Source: Aplidium turbinatum
Taxonomy: Eukaryota; Chordata; Ascidiacea; Aplousobranchia; Polyclinidae
NCBI GenBank assembly: GCA_918807975.1
Contig: OU964919.1
Span: forward strand, 26,171,824 to 26,235,823
Reading direction: 5' to 3'
Length of the DNA stretch: 64,000 nucleotides
Below are positions 22,345 to 33,525 of the stretch, one piece after another; the stretch's first letter is position 1; every line of letters begins with the position of its first letter. The position numbers and the translations under genes were made by a program. Below the pieces are notes generated by a model that did no database searches, was not told the origin of the DNA, and saw nothing but the letters and a program-made list of their open reading frames with translations.

Positions 22345-25300
22345 GGGATGGACGACAAATCACACCACATTAGGATGGACGACAAATGGCTCCTCGTGCC
22401 CCATCCTGTGAGTAACATCTGCTTTCAACCAGATGAGAAACGAAATTTGTCAAAAAAGAGCCTCCCCCCGGACGGCACAGCTGCAAGGGGCAATTGATAA
22501 GCTCAGACACCCCACCATTCTGCAGCTCAACATAGAAGGCTACACAACAAGCAAGACCAAAGTTGTGGAGCAGCTTGCCAATACCAACAGGGCACTCGTC
22601 ATCCTCCTCCAGGAGACCCACTGCACTTCTGCAGATAGGCTAGCTATTCCCAACTACACGCTAGCCGGGTCTACCTTAAGCAGGAAGCACGGCATTGCCA
22701 CGTTTGTGCATGAGAGCCTGAAGTGGACCTTTGTCGACCAATCTCCAACTGATGCCGAGATTGGGTGGGTGTGCATTTGTATCTCAGACTACAACATCGT
22801 CAACATCTACAAGCCCCCACCCTCGCGAATGTTGCCACCATCCCTTCCAATGTTCCCCTCCCCCAGTCTCTACGCTGGCGACTTCAACTGCCAGTACATC
22901 GACTGGGACTACAACAACACAAGCAGCGACGGAGAATGCTAGCTGACTGGGCCTCTACAAACCATCTTGCCTTCCTATTCAACCCAAAGGAACCAGCCAG
23001 TTTCCACTCCGGCCGCTGGGGAACAGGGACAAACCCTGACTTGGCCTTCGCGAGTGTCGACAGCTCTCTTCCAGACAGACGTGTGCTTGAGAAGTTCCCG
23101 CGGTCCCAACACCGGCCGTCTCTCATCATCGTCCCAAAACTTGTGGCTCCTGTCCCAAGTTCACCGGTGAAGCGATGGAACTTCAAAAAAGCCGATTGGA
23201 ATCAATACAGCCTTTTGATCAATGAGTCTACTGCAAAGTTACCACCACCTGAAACATGCAACGCAGACTAGGCATACCAGGACTTCTGCAATGCTATAGT
23301 AATTGCTGCAAAGGCCACAATACCACGTGGCCATCGAACCATCCATACACCATGCTGGGACTCTGAGTATGAAGCTCTCTATCGCTCCTACCTAAACGCC
23401 ACCCCGGGTACTGCTTCTAACACCGCCGCCACCAGACTACTTTATCGGCTGGACGCAAAGAAGCTTGAGCGATGGAATGAAGCCGTCCAAACCATTGACT
23501 TCTCACACTCAAGCCGCAAAGCATGGAGCATCATCAACAACCTCACTGGGCGCTCAGCAAACTCCCCTCGCCAGTGCCCCGTTTCTGCAAATGCCATCGC
23601 TTCCCAGCTAGTGCAGAACGAGGTCTACAAGACAAAGGACCGCGAGACATCCCGTCCTGTCGCCAAGGAAGTGTCTGCCCTGTGGCGAGTGGTAACACCA
23701 CAAGAAGAAACAATCTCTGGAGATTTCACTCCAGAGGAATTTGCCACCGCCCTCCGCCTAGTGAAACCACACAAGTCTCCAGGGCCGGATAAGATCTGCC
23801 CTGAGCTTGTGCTCCATGCTGGCCCTGCCCTCAAGTCCTAGTTACGTAGATTCCTCTCTTCCTGCCTGCACCACCTCACAACTCCAAAAATCTGGAGAAG
23901 AGCTTTAGTAGTTGCGATCCCTAAGCCTCACAAGCCACCAGAGGACCCAAGGAGTTATCGTCCGATATCCCTCCTCTGCGTTCCTTTCAAAATCCTCGAA
24001 AGGCTGATCTATGCCCGCGTCAACCCAATCATCGACCCGCTCCTTCCAAAAGAGCAAGCTGGGTTTCGGCGCGGAAAATCCACTGTAGATCAGGTCACTC
24101 TGTTGACCCAAGACATCGAGGACTGCTTTGAGGCAAAAAAGAAGGCCGGCGCTGTCTCTAGATCTCACAGCTGCCTACGATACTGTATGGCATCGCGGCC
24201 TTACTTACAAGCTGCTTCGCCTGCTTCCTGACCGACATATGGTCCATATGATTATGGAACTTGTCAGGAATCGAAGCTTCACCCTCACCACCGGCAATCC
24301 ATGGCGAAGCAGACTGAGACGCCTGAAAAACGGCGTCCCACAGGGATCGGTCCTGGCTCCACTTCTTTTCAACATCTACACCCACGACCTGCCAACCACG
24401 GTCTCCGCAAAATACGCTTATGCGGACGATCTCGCAATTCTCCACTCCACAAAGACTTGGGGAAAATCTAGAAGACACCTTGAGCCAGGACATGAAAACC
24501 ATCTCAGCTTATCTCCAGAACTGGCGACTGAAACTCAGCGAAACCAAAACTGTGGCAGCAGCTTTCCACCTACACAATCGGGAAGCTGATCGTGAGCTAC
24601 ATGTCCACAACAACGGAAAACCTCTGTCCTTCTGCCCCGAGCCAAGGTATCTTGGGGTGACACTGGACAGATCGCTCACATACCGCCACCATTTGGTGTC
24701 ACTGCGCAAGAAACTGACATCCCGCGCTGCATTACTGAAGCGCCTGGCAGCTCTAGCTGGGGGGCGAGGGCTGACACTTTGCGTATAGCAGCCTTAGCCC
24801 TTGTCTACTTTTCTGCAGAGTACTGTGCACCTGTCTGGTGCAGCAGTGCTCACTGCCACAACATCGACACTGCCATAAACAGCGCCCTGCGCACAGTGAC
24901 CGGATGCCTGCGTCCCACACCATTGGACAATCTCCCCATTCTCGCTGGCATCCAACCTGCTGAGCTTCGTCGCGAAGAAGCCACTCTGTCCCTCGGTCGA
25001 CGGGCACTGGAGCCTAACCATCTTCTCCACCACAAGATCTTTGCCTTCCCAAATGGGCACCCCCGCCGACTGAAGTCAAGACACCCATTCGTGCCAGCCG
25101 CTCGGCTTCTGATCAACGAAGCTGATGAACAAGACATCTCTGCGGCTGCTTGGGCGGACCATAAATGGAATTCTGAATGGAGGCCAAGCACCACCAGACT
25201 CCATTCATTCATCCCCGACGCCGACATACGCCCCATCGGCCTGACACTAAAGAGACAGGCATGGGTGCGCCTCAACCGTCTCCGTACGGGCGTCGGGATT

Positions 25301-25563
25301 TCCGCTCAACCATGCACCAATGGGGAATGGCCTCTTCCTCCTCCTGTGAATGTGGTGCCGAGGAACAGACCGCAGACCACATCATCAATGACTGTACCAT
25401 CTTCAAGCCACCTAACGGAGTGGAAGGTCTGCGCGTCATGGATGATGAAGCTAAAGACTGGCTGCTCTCTAGCAGCCTTCCAGTGTAGTCCAGGAACATC
25501 GTGAATCTGGGGTGGTAAAAGGATAGACCCTCGGCCCCAGAAGCTCAGACGACGACGACGACG
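22345..25563 (+). mobile_element. I/Jockey-like LINE with EN, RT and (ACG)n tail
   Basis: A 10-bp target duplication ACACCACACA flanks it (22335-22344, 25564-25573). Near the 5' end GGATGGACGACAAAT occurs twice (about 22346 and 22373). ORF2 pieces in order: apurinic-type endonuclease (LQLNIEGYTTSK, ILLQETHCT, LYAGDFNCQYIDWDYNN, 22520-22930); RT (LVKPHKSPGPDKICPELV at 23758, SLDLTAAYDTVWHRGL at 24150, NGVPQGSVLAPLLFNIYTHD at 24330, YAYADDLAI at 24415); then the cysteine motif CECGAEEQTADHIINDC at about 25349. At least six stops or shifts break it. A near full-length but dead copy. It ends in (GAC)n at about 25550. Confidence 0.9.
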
Positions 25564-25752
25564 ACACCACACACATTTATAAACAGTGCGGCAAGTCATG
25601 TATGGCAAGTTACCGCCCCTAGAGTACTTCACGCTTGATTGGTTTTCAACAATATGTGCTGCTTAGCGCTTCTTTTAATTAGGCTATCTGTTTCGCTAAG
25701 TATGGAGGACTAGGATTTGCCTGTGCAATTTTTATGAATCACACCAGATATC

Positions 25753-26856
25753 TTGCTAAAAGCATTAGATGGTGAAAATGTGATGAAGAGTCTTTCGATC
25801 ACGAGATGGTCACGACGAAATGATGCTTGCAATGCCTTGTTGCATAGTTATGCGGAAATTTTAGAGGCTCTGGAGACTTTTAAAAATGATCCCATGCAGA
25901 AGGCAGCAGCCAGATGTGAATCTCGTGGATTAATTACCAGTTTGCACAAACTGGAGACAGATTTTTTAACAGTGTTTTGGGCCTAAATACTGCAACACTT
26001 CTCACGATCTTCAGTGGCACTGCAAGCTGCCGACGCTGACATTGGTCTTACAGTATCCCAGTATGATACAATGGGGGGTTTAATAGCCGATATTCGATCA
26101 GAGGCAGATAAATGTTTCAACAAATTTGAAGATGCGGCAAAGAACCTGCTTCCAGGAGTAGATTATGAAGAGGGACGGCAGAGAAAAAAGAAACTTTTAT
26201 CCGGTGAAACTAGAGACAATGATATCACTGTCACTGTGGACAAGCGAACCAATCTGAAAAGAAATGTTGTTTTGCCTATTCTAGACAACATTGCAGCAGA
26301 ACTGAAAAAACGATCAACAACATACCAAGTCATTTACACCAAATTTGCATTTATTGAACAATTGACGACACTATCTGTTGAAGACATCGATCAAAAGGCT
26401 ACTGACTGACTTGGAAGAGTTTTACTCTGATGACCTTGAGAATCTTGAAAGTGAGTGCATACATCTCCGTTCATTTTTGCGATCACTTTCCTCGGATGAA
26501 CTTACTGCTGGAAATATTACTTTTGCTGTGCTGGGGAATTTTATTGTAAAAAGGCGACTGCAGGAAGTAGGCTATACTCAAATGTTCTAGTTGCTACTAG
26601 AATGGTTCTTTGCACAATGGTCACCAGTTGCAGTGCAGAGCGATTATTCTCTATTTTGAAGCTGATCAAGATTGCACGGCGGTCTACGTTGAAGCATGAT
26701 GACATGAATGATCTCACATTTTTGAGCATTAACTCATCTTTACTTATTTTTAGACTGAAGAAATTATTGATTTATTTACAAGAGAAAAAGCCCGCCGGAA
26801 GCGATTTTAAACAATTAGTTCATTATACAATGACATTCATTGATGTATTCAAATAA
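25753..26856 (+). pseudogene. hAT transposase remains (ZMYM1-like group)
   Basis: Frames 25753-25986, 26014-26409, 26378-26590 and 26602-26856 are consecutive pieces of one protein. Blocks are SLSITRWSRRNDACNALL (compare SLSDTRWSAR of hAT/ZMYM1-like proteins), CFNKFEDAAKNL, LEEFYSDDLENLESEC, and the C-terminal hAT dimerisation block CSAERLFSILKLIKIARRST followed by LTFLSI. The N-terminal BED or zinc-finger region and the first catalytic part are missing, probably lost before the LINE entered. Belongs to hAT element C. Confidence 0.8.
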
Positions 26857-27888
26857 ACAGTGCAAATAACTTTTTTGTAAGAAATTGAAAATATAAATCG
26901 TAGCAGACCATCGAAAATTTTTTTGGAGGGCGGCACTTTTCTTATCTGCCTAGGGCAGCACTTAGGCTAAATCCGGCCCTGAGTAGAGCTATTCGCTGTT
27001 TCACTGAATATTAATTAAATTATTTTATAAATGTCACATGTTATACGTTTTCAAACGCTAAATTAGGTAGGCTACTGTATTCTGTAGTGCTTTCAAATTA
27101 ACAAAATGTCAGAAGCTCATGTTGCTAAGAAGGTAAAACTGACAACTGAGACATTAAAATTTTATTGAAACAATATGCGCAATTGTACATGAAGTTTTGT
27201 TAGAATAAAATTTGAAATTAAAATTATGTGTATTCAAGTAGATAAGCTTAAGTGTGCAAATTAAGAGGGTTTGCTTAATTAGTTTATTTAGTATTATATT
27301 ATCAAGGACTAAAGGACCAAGATTGAACACGCCTTTGAGTTTTCTGACCTATGTGCAATACAGTTTCGACTAGTGGTGTTCATGAGGCGTCAACATAGCA
27401 AAGTGGTCCATCGGATATTATTTTTTTAAATATAGTCCATGGGCAAAAAAGGTTGAGAATCACTGTTCTAGACCAAAAATAACGTCATATTCGAATTCAG
27501 CACCCCAAAATTACCCAAGACCAACTGAATTTGAAAATGCAACAAATTTTTGGTTGACCAGTGTTATCTGACTTAATTTATCTCACACTTCCTTTGCTAA
27601 CGCATGTTTCTCACTTTGCTGATATTGTTTCGACGATGGTGGACTGAAATTCAATTGGTTCACAGAATCTTCTATAAAAGTGACGTTCGAACTTAGCTTT
27701 GTAGATGCTAATGCTGTATTTTAGTGGATGTAATACATGAGTCATGTTTATAAACACCCGTAAGCCAAATGACTTAGGATATAGCCTGCATGATATTTTT
27801 GATGTAACTTGACAAAAATCCACAATTCCAAAAGCAACTAATTTGAAAACAGGAATTTTAGGTAGGCAATTTCAACACTTTAATTTCA

Positions 27889-28157
27889 GTTGAGAAGGAG
27901 CGATCTTCCTGGCGTCAGCACTACCGGACTACTCACTATATAAGACAGTGAGCATTGTGTTTTGCTAACCATACAGGTGCAGCTCCACACTAGTCATTAA
28001 GACATTTCCAAAAAAAACATGTGTTTCTCCCAGTTGAGTGTAGCAAGAATTGAAAGCCATAGATACGTGTTTCGCCACGAGGCTGGACTCATCAGTATCG
28101 CACCACTAATTCATGCCACATAGTTCCCAACCGCTGCATTTGTCAGTCAATTGAATT
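27889..28157. mobile_element. Hammerhead-type small retroposon, copy 2 (rearranged)
   Basis: Defined by absence from the paralogous segment at about 55605 (empty site TAATTTCAAACGCCC). The left half, 27898-27985, resembles the 5' half of copy 1 in plus orientation (CTTCCTGGCGTCAGCAC, TACTCACTA, TTTTGCTAACCA). The right half holds the hammerhead motif on the minus strand. The two halves therefore lie head to head, unlike copies 1 and 3. Flanks AATTTCA and AATTCA may be an eroded target duplication. Confidence 0.6.
28056..28101 (-). ncRNA. Hammerhead ribozyme motif, type I, weakened
   Basis: Minus strand: stem I GCGATA, core CTGATGA, stem II GTCC...TGGC, GAAA, a minimal stem III CACGTATC, then TATGGC closing stem I with one mismatch. 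The CTGATGA and GAAA boxes are intact, but stem II has lost pairs and the cleavage-site stretch reads GTATC. Probably inactive or weak. Same design as 59086-59133. Confidence 0.6.
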
Positions 28158-28620
28158 CAAATGCCTTTTTTCTACTTAAAATACTTATATTACAAACCAA
28201 ATTGTAGACCTAAAATACACAAACGAAGATCTAAAAAACTTTTCAAATGAGATATTTTTGCTTGTGAGAAGTTTGATCCCATGAAACTACATACTACAAG
28301 CTAGCTTATGAGTTTCGAAAAGCATTAATTTAAGACAAAAATATAAAACAAAAAATACAGTTTTTTTCTAATTTGTATATAAGTATTACTTTGGTGGTAA
28401 ATATTTTAGAAGGAATGAGCACAATAAGATTTGCTTGCAAGTCGTAAATCGTTATCAATGCAATGAGTGAGCACATGCACTTCGTGCGGTTGATCAAGCA
28501 CCTTTGCATGGAATCGGATTATCACGGTAATTAATCGGCGGCAAGAAAAAGCAAAATTGTCGCTTTTGGGTACAATTTCAAAATGTTGACTTTTCAAACT
28601 TACACTATAGAATATAGATA

Positions 28621-30094
28621 AATGATTTTTTTTACTTAGCAGTGCAACTTCTGTTGAAATAGCACTAGCGAAGCACATGTAGCAGCTGATTAGTGATTAA
28701 ATTTGATTCCAAAACAAACCCCTCTTGAGCAGCTTGAAAAAAGTTTGAAAAGCTTAACCTTGTTTTAGTGGCTTGTTATGCAATTTTAGGCAAAATAATA
28801 TCTAAAACACGTTTTACATACTTTTTCATTCTCGACCAAATAAGGATTTCAATCATTTATTTGTTGAAGGTTTGTATAGTGTTCTGTATTTTGAGGACAT
28901 CTTTCTAGAGGACCTCACCTTCTTCCGTTGCGTATAATGCACATTTTTTCTCACACATCATATACACCGAAATAAGTCAATTTAATTGTTAGTAAGCTCA
29001 GGATACTTGGGCTATTACATCATTTTTGTAGCTTTTAAAGAACACATAAAAACCTTCTCGGCCATAAATCCACGTCTACAACTCTTCGTGCCCAACACTG
29101 CTGTCTTGGTTGATAACTTGGTTGGTTTGGTTTGGTTTTTGAATCTTTATCCTCGAACTGACAAAGCTTTGATAGGTTATTCCTGGTACTTGTTCGCATA
29201 CTTGTAGAGGCTCTTGACGCTTCATTTCATTAGAAAAGCTTGTTATTTTAAAAGTCGTGTGGAACGATAGCTGTGTTTCACTTTGAATTATCTGAGATAT
29301 TTTCTTTTTAATGTCAAAACACAAATAATTTTACGTTTTGTTTCGTTTTACGCGGGTGCATCTCGGAACAATCGTATAGTTTTGTACTGGTATACTGTAT
29401 TGGCGAAAACAGCAACATGACACAGACTGGGTGCTTATAAAAGTGTTTTTTTAACTTGACCTTCTGAGGCAATCTCCAAGCGTTTATTATCAGGTTAATC
29501 TGATGCTAACAGATTATTTTCAATACACACTAGTCTGTTAATCCAACTATTTTAACTTATTCTTTCGTGTGAGACAGGATTGCTCTGACTTCAGAGCAGG
29601 TGATGGAAAGTCAGGTTAGTGTAGCTTCGTCCACTTCTGCTATGCCATGCATTCTATTTGGTGCTTTATAAATGAGCCATTCAAAAAGGACATGAACATC
29701 AGTTTGTTTCTCCGCACCACACTTGCAGGCGGATGAGGGAGCCAAACGCCACTTGTACATACTGGAGTGAAAGCGGCCTTCTGTTCGAACTCTATTGAGC
29801 TTAACTTAAGGCGGCGGGACAGGTCCGTAAGCCTACCAGAAGAGCGCGCCACCGGGTGAAATATAAAACCATGGAGTTTGGTATTGGTGGCATATCATGC
29901 TGCCAGTTCTTTCATGTAATGTGCTGCACTGGTGGTATGATAACTCAATGGTTGTAACAATTCAATGGCACAAGCTGGTACAATGAGGTATCTTGATTTG
30001 CAACGCCGAAAGATTGTGTTGGGACATTGAGTTTTGCATAATAATAGCAAGTGGTCAGAATCTGCTCGGCGAGCCAGGTGTATAATGGAGCCCT
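28621..30094. other. Intron sequence with nothing recognised
   Basis: Several frames of 70-90 codons without domain signal. No paired termini seen. Confidence 0.5.
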
Positions 30095-31294
30095 TTCGGC
30101 AGCAGGGCCGTTGACAGGATTTCTCAGGCCCGGTACCAATTTATTTTCGGGCCTCCTTCATCGACAATGTTATGAATATAAAGGTTGTGTACATACTGTA
30201 CAAACTTCTATTGATGTCATTTAAGCATGGTAATTTAACAAATCTTGAGCAATCTTAAAATTTCTTGAACCGCAAAACTTGCCATCTCTATCTAGCGGTT
30301 GCTTTTTTGAACTTTTATTTGTCACATGGCGCTAAAGTATTACTTCCCGATTCCATTGATATTTCACTGGTCATTCTAGGTACAGCAAAGGTAATGTAGA
30401 CAGTCAGAAAGTTTTCAATTTGATTTGGGAAAGGTGTTTGGGCCTCGGTCAAACATTTGCTGATTGCTGCAATCTGAAAAGCGGTTTTGGTCTAATTTTT
30501 AGCGCAGAAATAGTGCGAGCAATCTTCTTAGCTGTGCCATTTTAGTTTTTCAGTTTGAACAAATATTAGCCTGTTTATTTTGAAATTCGAGTTTCGGGTA
30601 ATATTCGCGGTTAGGGAAATCACTGTATTAGACTAAATTCTTATTTTACTGTTTGGTGGCTGAAGTGGATATTTTACTACCAGAAAGCTGAAGTGGGCCC
30701 GGTACTTTACTATCTGACTGCTGAAATGGCTGTTTTAACTTCTGATGGCAATTCCTTTAGATCTGATTATATTAAGATCTTGATAATGTTTGAAGTCGCG
30801 GGGAAATTTTTTAAATCCGGGCCCCTTAAAGGCCTACTAAAGGAAATTTCAAACGGGAATTAAGCATTAAACTGAGCACTCAAGAATACATTTTAAAAAA
30901 AATTACCGAAAAAAAAATGGTTTTCAATGGCGCTGGCAAGGCCCAAAGTCCAATGTTTCATTTATTTTTTATTTTTTTCAAAATGACTAAAAAAGGGAAA
31001 CACTGCTCGAGAAAACGTCACAAAAGACGAGAGCTCCAGTTCCAGCAATATCAAAACTTCAAAAGTTCGGACGCGTTGCGTTTGAAGAAGTTTTGCAGTA
31101 TAGTTTTACACGTTTTTTAAGTTTCTAGGATATCTCGTTGAGCAATAGTAGCAATGTTACGAGAAAGGTGAAATAGCCTACCTTACGGTAATATAAATGT
31201 AGTAGCATTGCTAAAAATTAAATGTCCATAAAATCAATATTGCATCATAGTTTGACTATTGTAGAAACTATATTGCATCATAGCAAATACTATG

Positions 31295-31680
31295 CCTGAC
31301 TTTGTGTTGTGCTTGGCTGTGACACGACAGCATTGCATAAAGTTAGTATGTTTGGGTTTCCCAAAGACAGTACGCAAAAAAGGAAATGGAATAAATTTGT
31401 CAACACCACAACTTATCATTGGAGTGGACCAAAACCACACCGCAGAATTTGTAGTCTGCATTTTCAAGAAGCAGACTTCAAAATTTTTCTTCAATTCCAA
31501 ATGAGACTTGCCAAAAGACTTGACTTAAAACTCGGTGCATGTCCATCAATCTTTCCTTCTCCACCAGAAACTAGTGCAACAGCTGAAAGATCACATTTGA
31601 CTTCTTCCTGGCGACCAGCTTATAGAAGACGCCAAGTTAATGAAGTAATGTTGATTTTATGGTTTATTGTATTTATTTAG
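31295..31680 (+). pseudogene. THAP domain, N-terminus of a transposase
   Basis: In the frame through 31309, CVVLGCD starts a C-x4-C pair. MFGFPKDSTQKRKWNKFV and HRRICSLHFQEADF follow, the last giving the C-x2-H end of the C2CH zinc finger. The conserved Pro, Trp and Phe of THAP domains are present. The domain is about 85 residues long, as usual. The frame continues for about 65 residues without recognisable transposase and stops at 31680. By position it belongs to the Kolobok-like element F. THAP domains also occur in P elements, but the TTAA target argues for Kolobok. Confidence 0.82.
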
Positions 31681-31754
31681 AATTACAGTATTAGGTTTTG
31701 ATAACCTGTACGGTACCCCAGGGCCTAATTTACAACAAGGCCATTAACCTAGTG

Positions 31755-32150
31755 CAGCGATTCCCAACCTGTGGGTCGCGACCCCAACTGGGGTCGCCTG
31801 ACAATTTGCCTGGGGTCACCTGAGGCCTTCTGAAAAGTTTAGAATTTCATTAGTTTAGAAACTTTGCCACAAGAATTCCAAGATACAATGAAAAGCGTTG
31901 TAAGTGTCGTGAATTTTGTAAAAGCTATAGTGCTTTAAACAGCCGCCTATTTTCAAAAGTTTGCAGTGAATTGGATACATCCAGTAATGTTCTGTTATTT
32001 CACACTAGTGTGAGATGGTTGTCCAGCGGCAAAGTTTGGAAACGTGTTTTTGATCTTCGTGATGAATTAAAAACATTTTTTAATCAAAAATCTAAACCAC
32101 AGTTTGAAGCACTTTTCGGCGACAAAAACCAACTTCACAAAATTGCTTAA
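31755..32150 (+). mobile_element. Truncated hAT (ZBED5-like) fragment
   Basis: The left end CAGCGATTCCCAACCTGTGG, then GGGTCGCGACCCC, is the terminus shared with the hAT elements at 34.8, 45.1 and 46.2 kb. Shifted frames after 31890 contain LNSRLFSKVCSELD, LLFHTSVRWLSSGKVWKRVF and LRDEL, the ZBED5-type hAT catalytic region. No right terminus or target duplication is visible; the fragment fades near 32150. Confidence 0.75.
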
Positions 32151-32159
32151 ATTGCTTGG

Positions 32160-32245
32160 TGTCAAATTCGTATGTTTACTTTGTCTTTCTGTACATGTTT
32201 GCGCCAGCAGCAAAAAAATAAAATTGAATGAATTGAATTCACTTT
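32160..32245 (+). mobile_element. CR1/L2-like LINE 3' tail
   Basis: TTTGTCTTTCTGTACATG, then AAAATAAAATTGAATGAATTG, resembles the 3' end of the LINE at 2940-2998 (ATAAATTGAATTGAATTG). Only the last tens of bases are present, as in strong 5' truncation. Confidence 0.5.
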
Positions 32246-32297
32246 AGGCCTATAACATCATTAAAAATAGAGTGAAATAGTTCACCAGGCATTTGAT

Positions 32298-32407
32298 AAT
32301 TAAAGTGACTTGCGTTCTTCTGGTGACTATAGGCTACTAGGTTACCAGAAGAACGCAACCTAGTATGGTAGCCTATAGTCACCAGAAGAACGCAAGTTAC
32401 TTTAATT
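32298..32407. repeat. Fold-back element with 41-bp arms
   Basis: The left arm 32298-32338 (AATTAAAGTGACTTGCGTTC and onwards) is almost perfectly complementary to 32367-32407. The centre, CTAGGTTACC...AACCTAG, is itself partly palindromic and carries another GAAGAACGC word. A small MITE or a hairpin-derived insertion. Confidence 0.85.
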
Positions 32408-33329
32408 GTAACATCATTATTGTATGCGTGGTTTATATAGCTTTGTCAATTTTTAGGTGCTGTAGGTTACTATAAATTTTTTGTGTCATATTGGAGAATT
32501 TCTGACTCTTGGTTTCCAATACGAAGAGGAAGATAGTACGGTGGTTGAAGAAGTAAGTGATGATGAAGAAGAAAGTATGCTAGAACCTGAACCTTATCGT
32601 TTTTGAGCCTGTACACAGAGGCAGAGATCAATCAGCTTTACCTTGCTGATGTGACTGACGTTTCTCAGCATGAGGATCGAGTGGGAAACACTGATTGGTA
32701 AGCAAATTTAGATATTTAACATCATATACTGCATTTGTTTAGCTTTACTTAACATAAAACAATTAAATCACCGACCGTAGCGGGATAAGTGCTCAGCTTT
32801 GCATTGCATTTCCCTATGGGTTTGTAAGGCCTTGAACCTACAACACGTTGAAAACAACTTCACAAATGCAACTGAAATTATAAGAAAATGAAATCTTAAC
32901 GCTCTTAAGTTTACCTTGCCTAATAAGTTACTAATTATATTGCAAAGTTGCATTTTCCCGTCCCGGTAGCCTATGCGATGAATTATTACTAGGGCAATTA
33001 TTTTTTGGCCTAAAAATTGAAACTTTTGACATTGATAGGTTATTCCTGGTAGTTTCGCATACTTGTACATGTAGAGGGTCTGCTACTATTCGGTGAGTCC
33101 AATTCTTATCCGTTACACCATCCCTCTGCGCCAAAGTAGGCTACAAGATGTAAAATGAAAAATTCACTGACAGCGCAACCTCTACGACACCACGACAATG
33201 CAGTTTGTAAACAATTTTGACTTTGTGAACAATTTTGACAATTTTTGATCCAACGCTACAATTTTGATGAATTTTTGACTTTTTTTGACAAGTAAAAAAG
33301 TAATCACCCTAATTATTACCAATTTTATA

Positions 33330-33525
33330 TCAACAGGTGTTCATGTTGTCCCTGTGTGGCAATGGTTGAACAACATCAAGCTTTGTGCTACTGTGAGATA
33401 GATACAGCACAGATGAAAGACATGCTAGATGGACAATTGAACATGCATCATTACATTTACTCTGCTTGTTTGTTAATATATGGCGCTGTTGAAACAAAAT
33501 AAATTGACTTGACTTGCTATTGCCT
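33330..33525 (+). mobile_element. LINE 3' tail with TTGAC repeats
   Basis: A short 3' UTR-like segment ends AAACAAAATAAATTGACTTGACTTG, the pattern of a CR1/L2-type tail. It does not encode protein. Assigned by resemblance to the other two tails. Confidence 0.4.

Larger units (their letters stand above)
22173..26981 (+). mobile_element. hAT element C, nested in B, with transposase remains
   Basis: Ends CAGGGCCAGATTTACC and GGCTAAATCCGGCCCTG form the inverted termini. Perfect target duplications AGTAGAGC (22165-22172, 26982-26989) flank them. Both subterminal regions carry GGGCGGCA. The element is split by a LINE at 22345-25563. The remaining 1.6 kb includes C-terminal transposase frames. The insertion order is B first, then C, then the LINE. 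Confidence 0.92.
21728..27465. mobile_element. hAT element B (outer), carrying nested insertions
   Basis: Ends CAGTGATTCTCAACG (left) and GGTTGAGAATCACTG (right) are inverted repeats. Perfect 8-bp target duplications TTCTAGAC flank them (21720-21727, 27466-27473). The subterminal GTGGTCCA repeats (21749-21792 and about 27400) are shared by both ends. Without the nested element at 22173-26981 it is about 930 bp and has no transposase, so it is non-autonomous. Confidence 0.92.
27595..28620. repeat. Duplicated segment A, second part
   Basis: Collinear with 55325-55850 in the same orientation: TATTGTTTCGACGATGG, ATAAAAGTGACGTTCGA, ACATGAGTCATGTTTATAAA, GATATTTTTGATGTAACTTG, TAGACCTAAAATACACAAAC and GGTAATTAATCGGCGG. 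Relative to segment B there are two extra blocks: about 27889-28157 (the hammerhead insertion) and about 28235-28435. Together with 15889-17625 it forms one ancestral segment, now separated by 10 kb of insertions. Confidence 0.8.

Noticed and set aside
22884-23186. Minus-strand ORFs inside the LINE
   Set aside because: GC-rich antisense shadows without domains.
31234-31500. 88-codon minus-strand ORF
   Set aside because: Antisense of the THAP domain frame.
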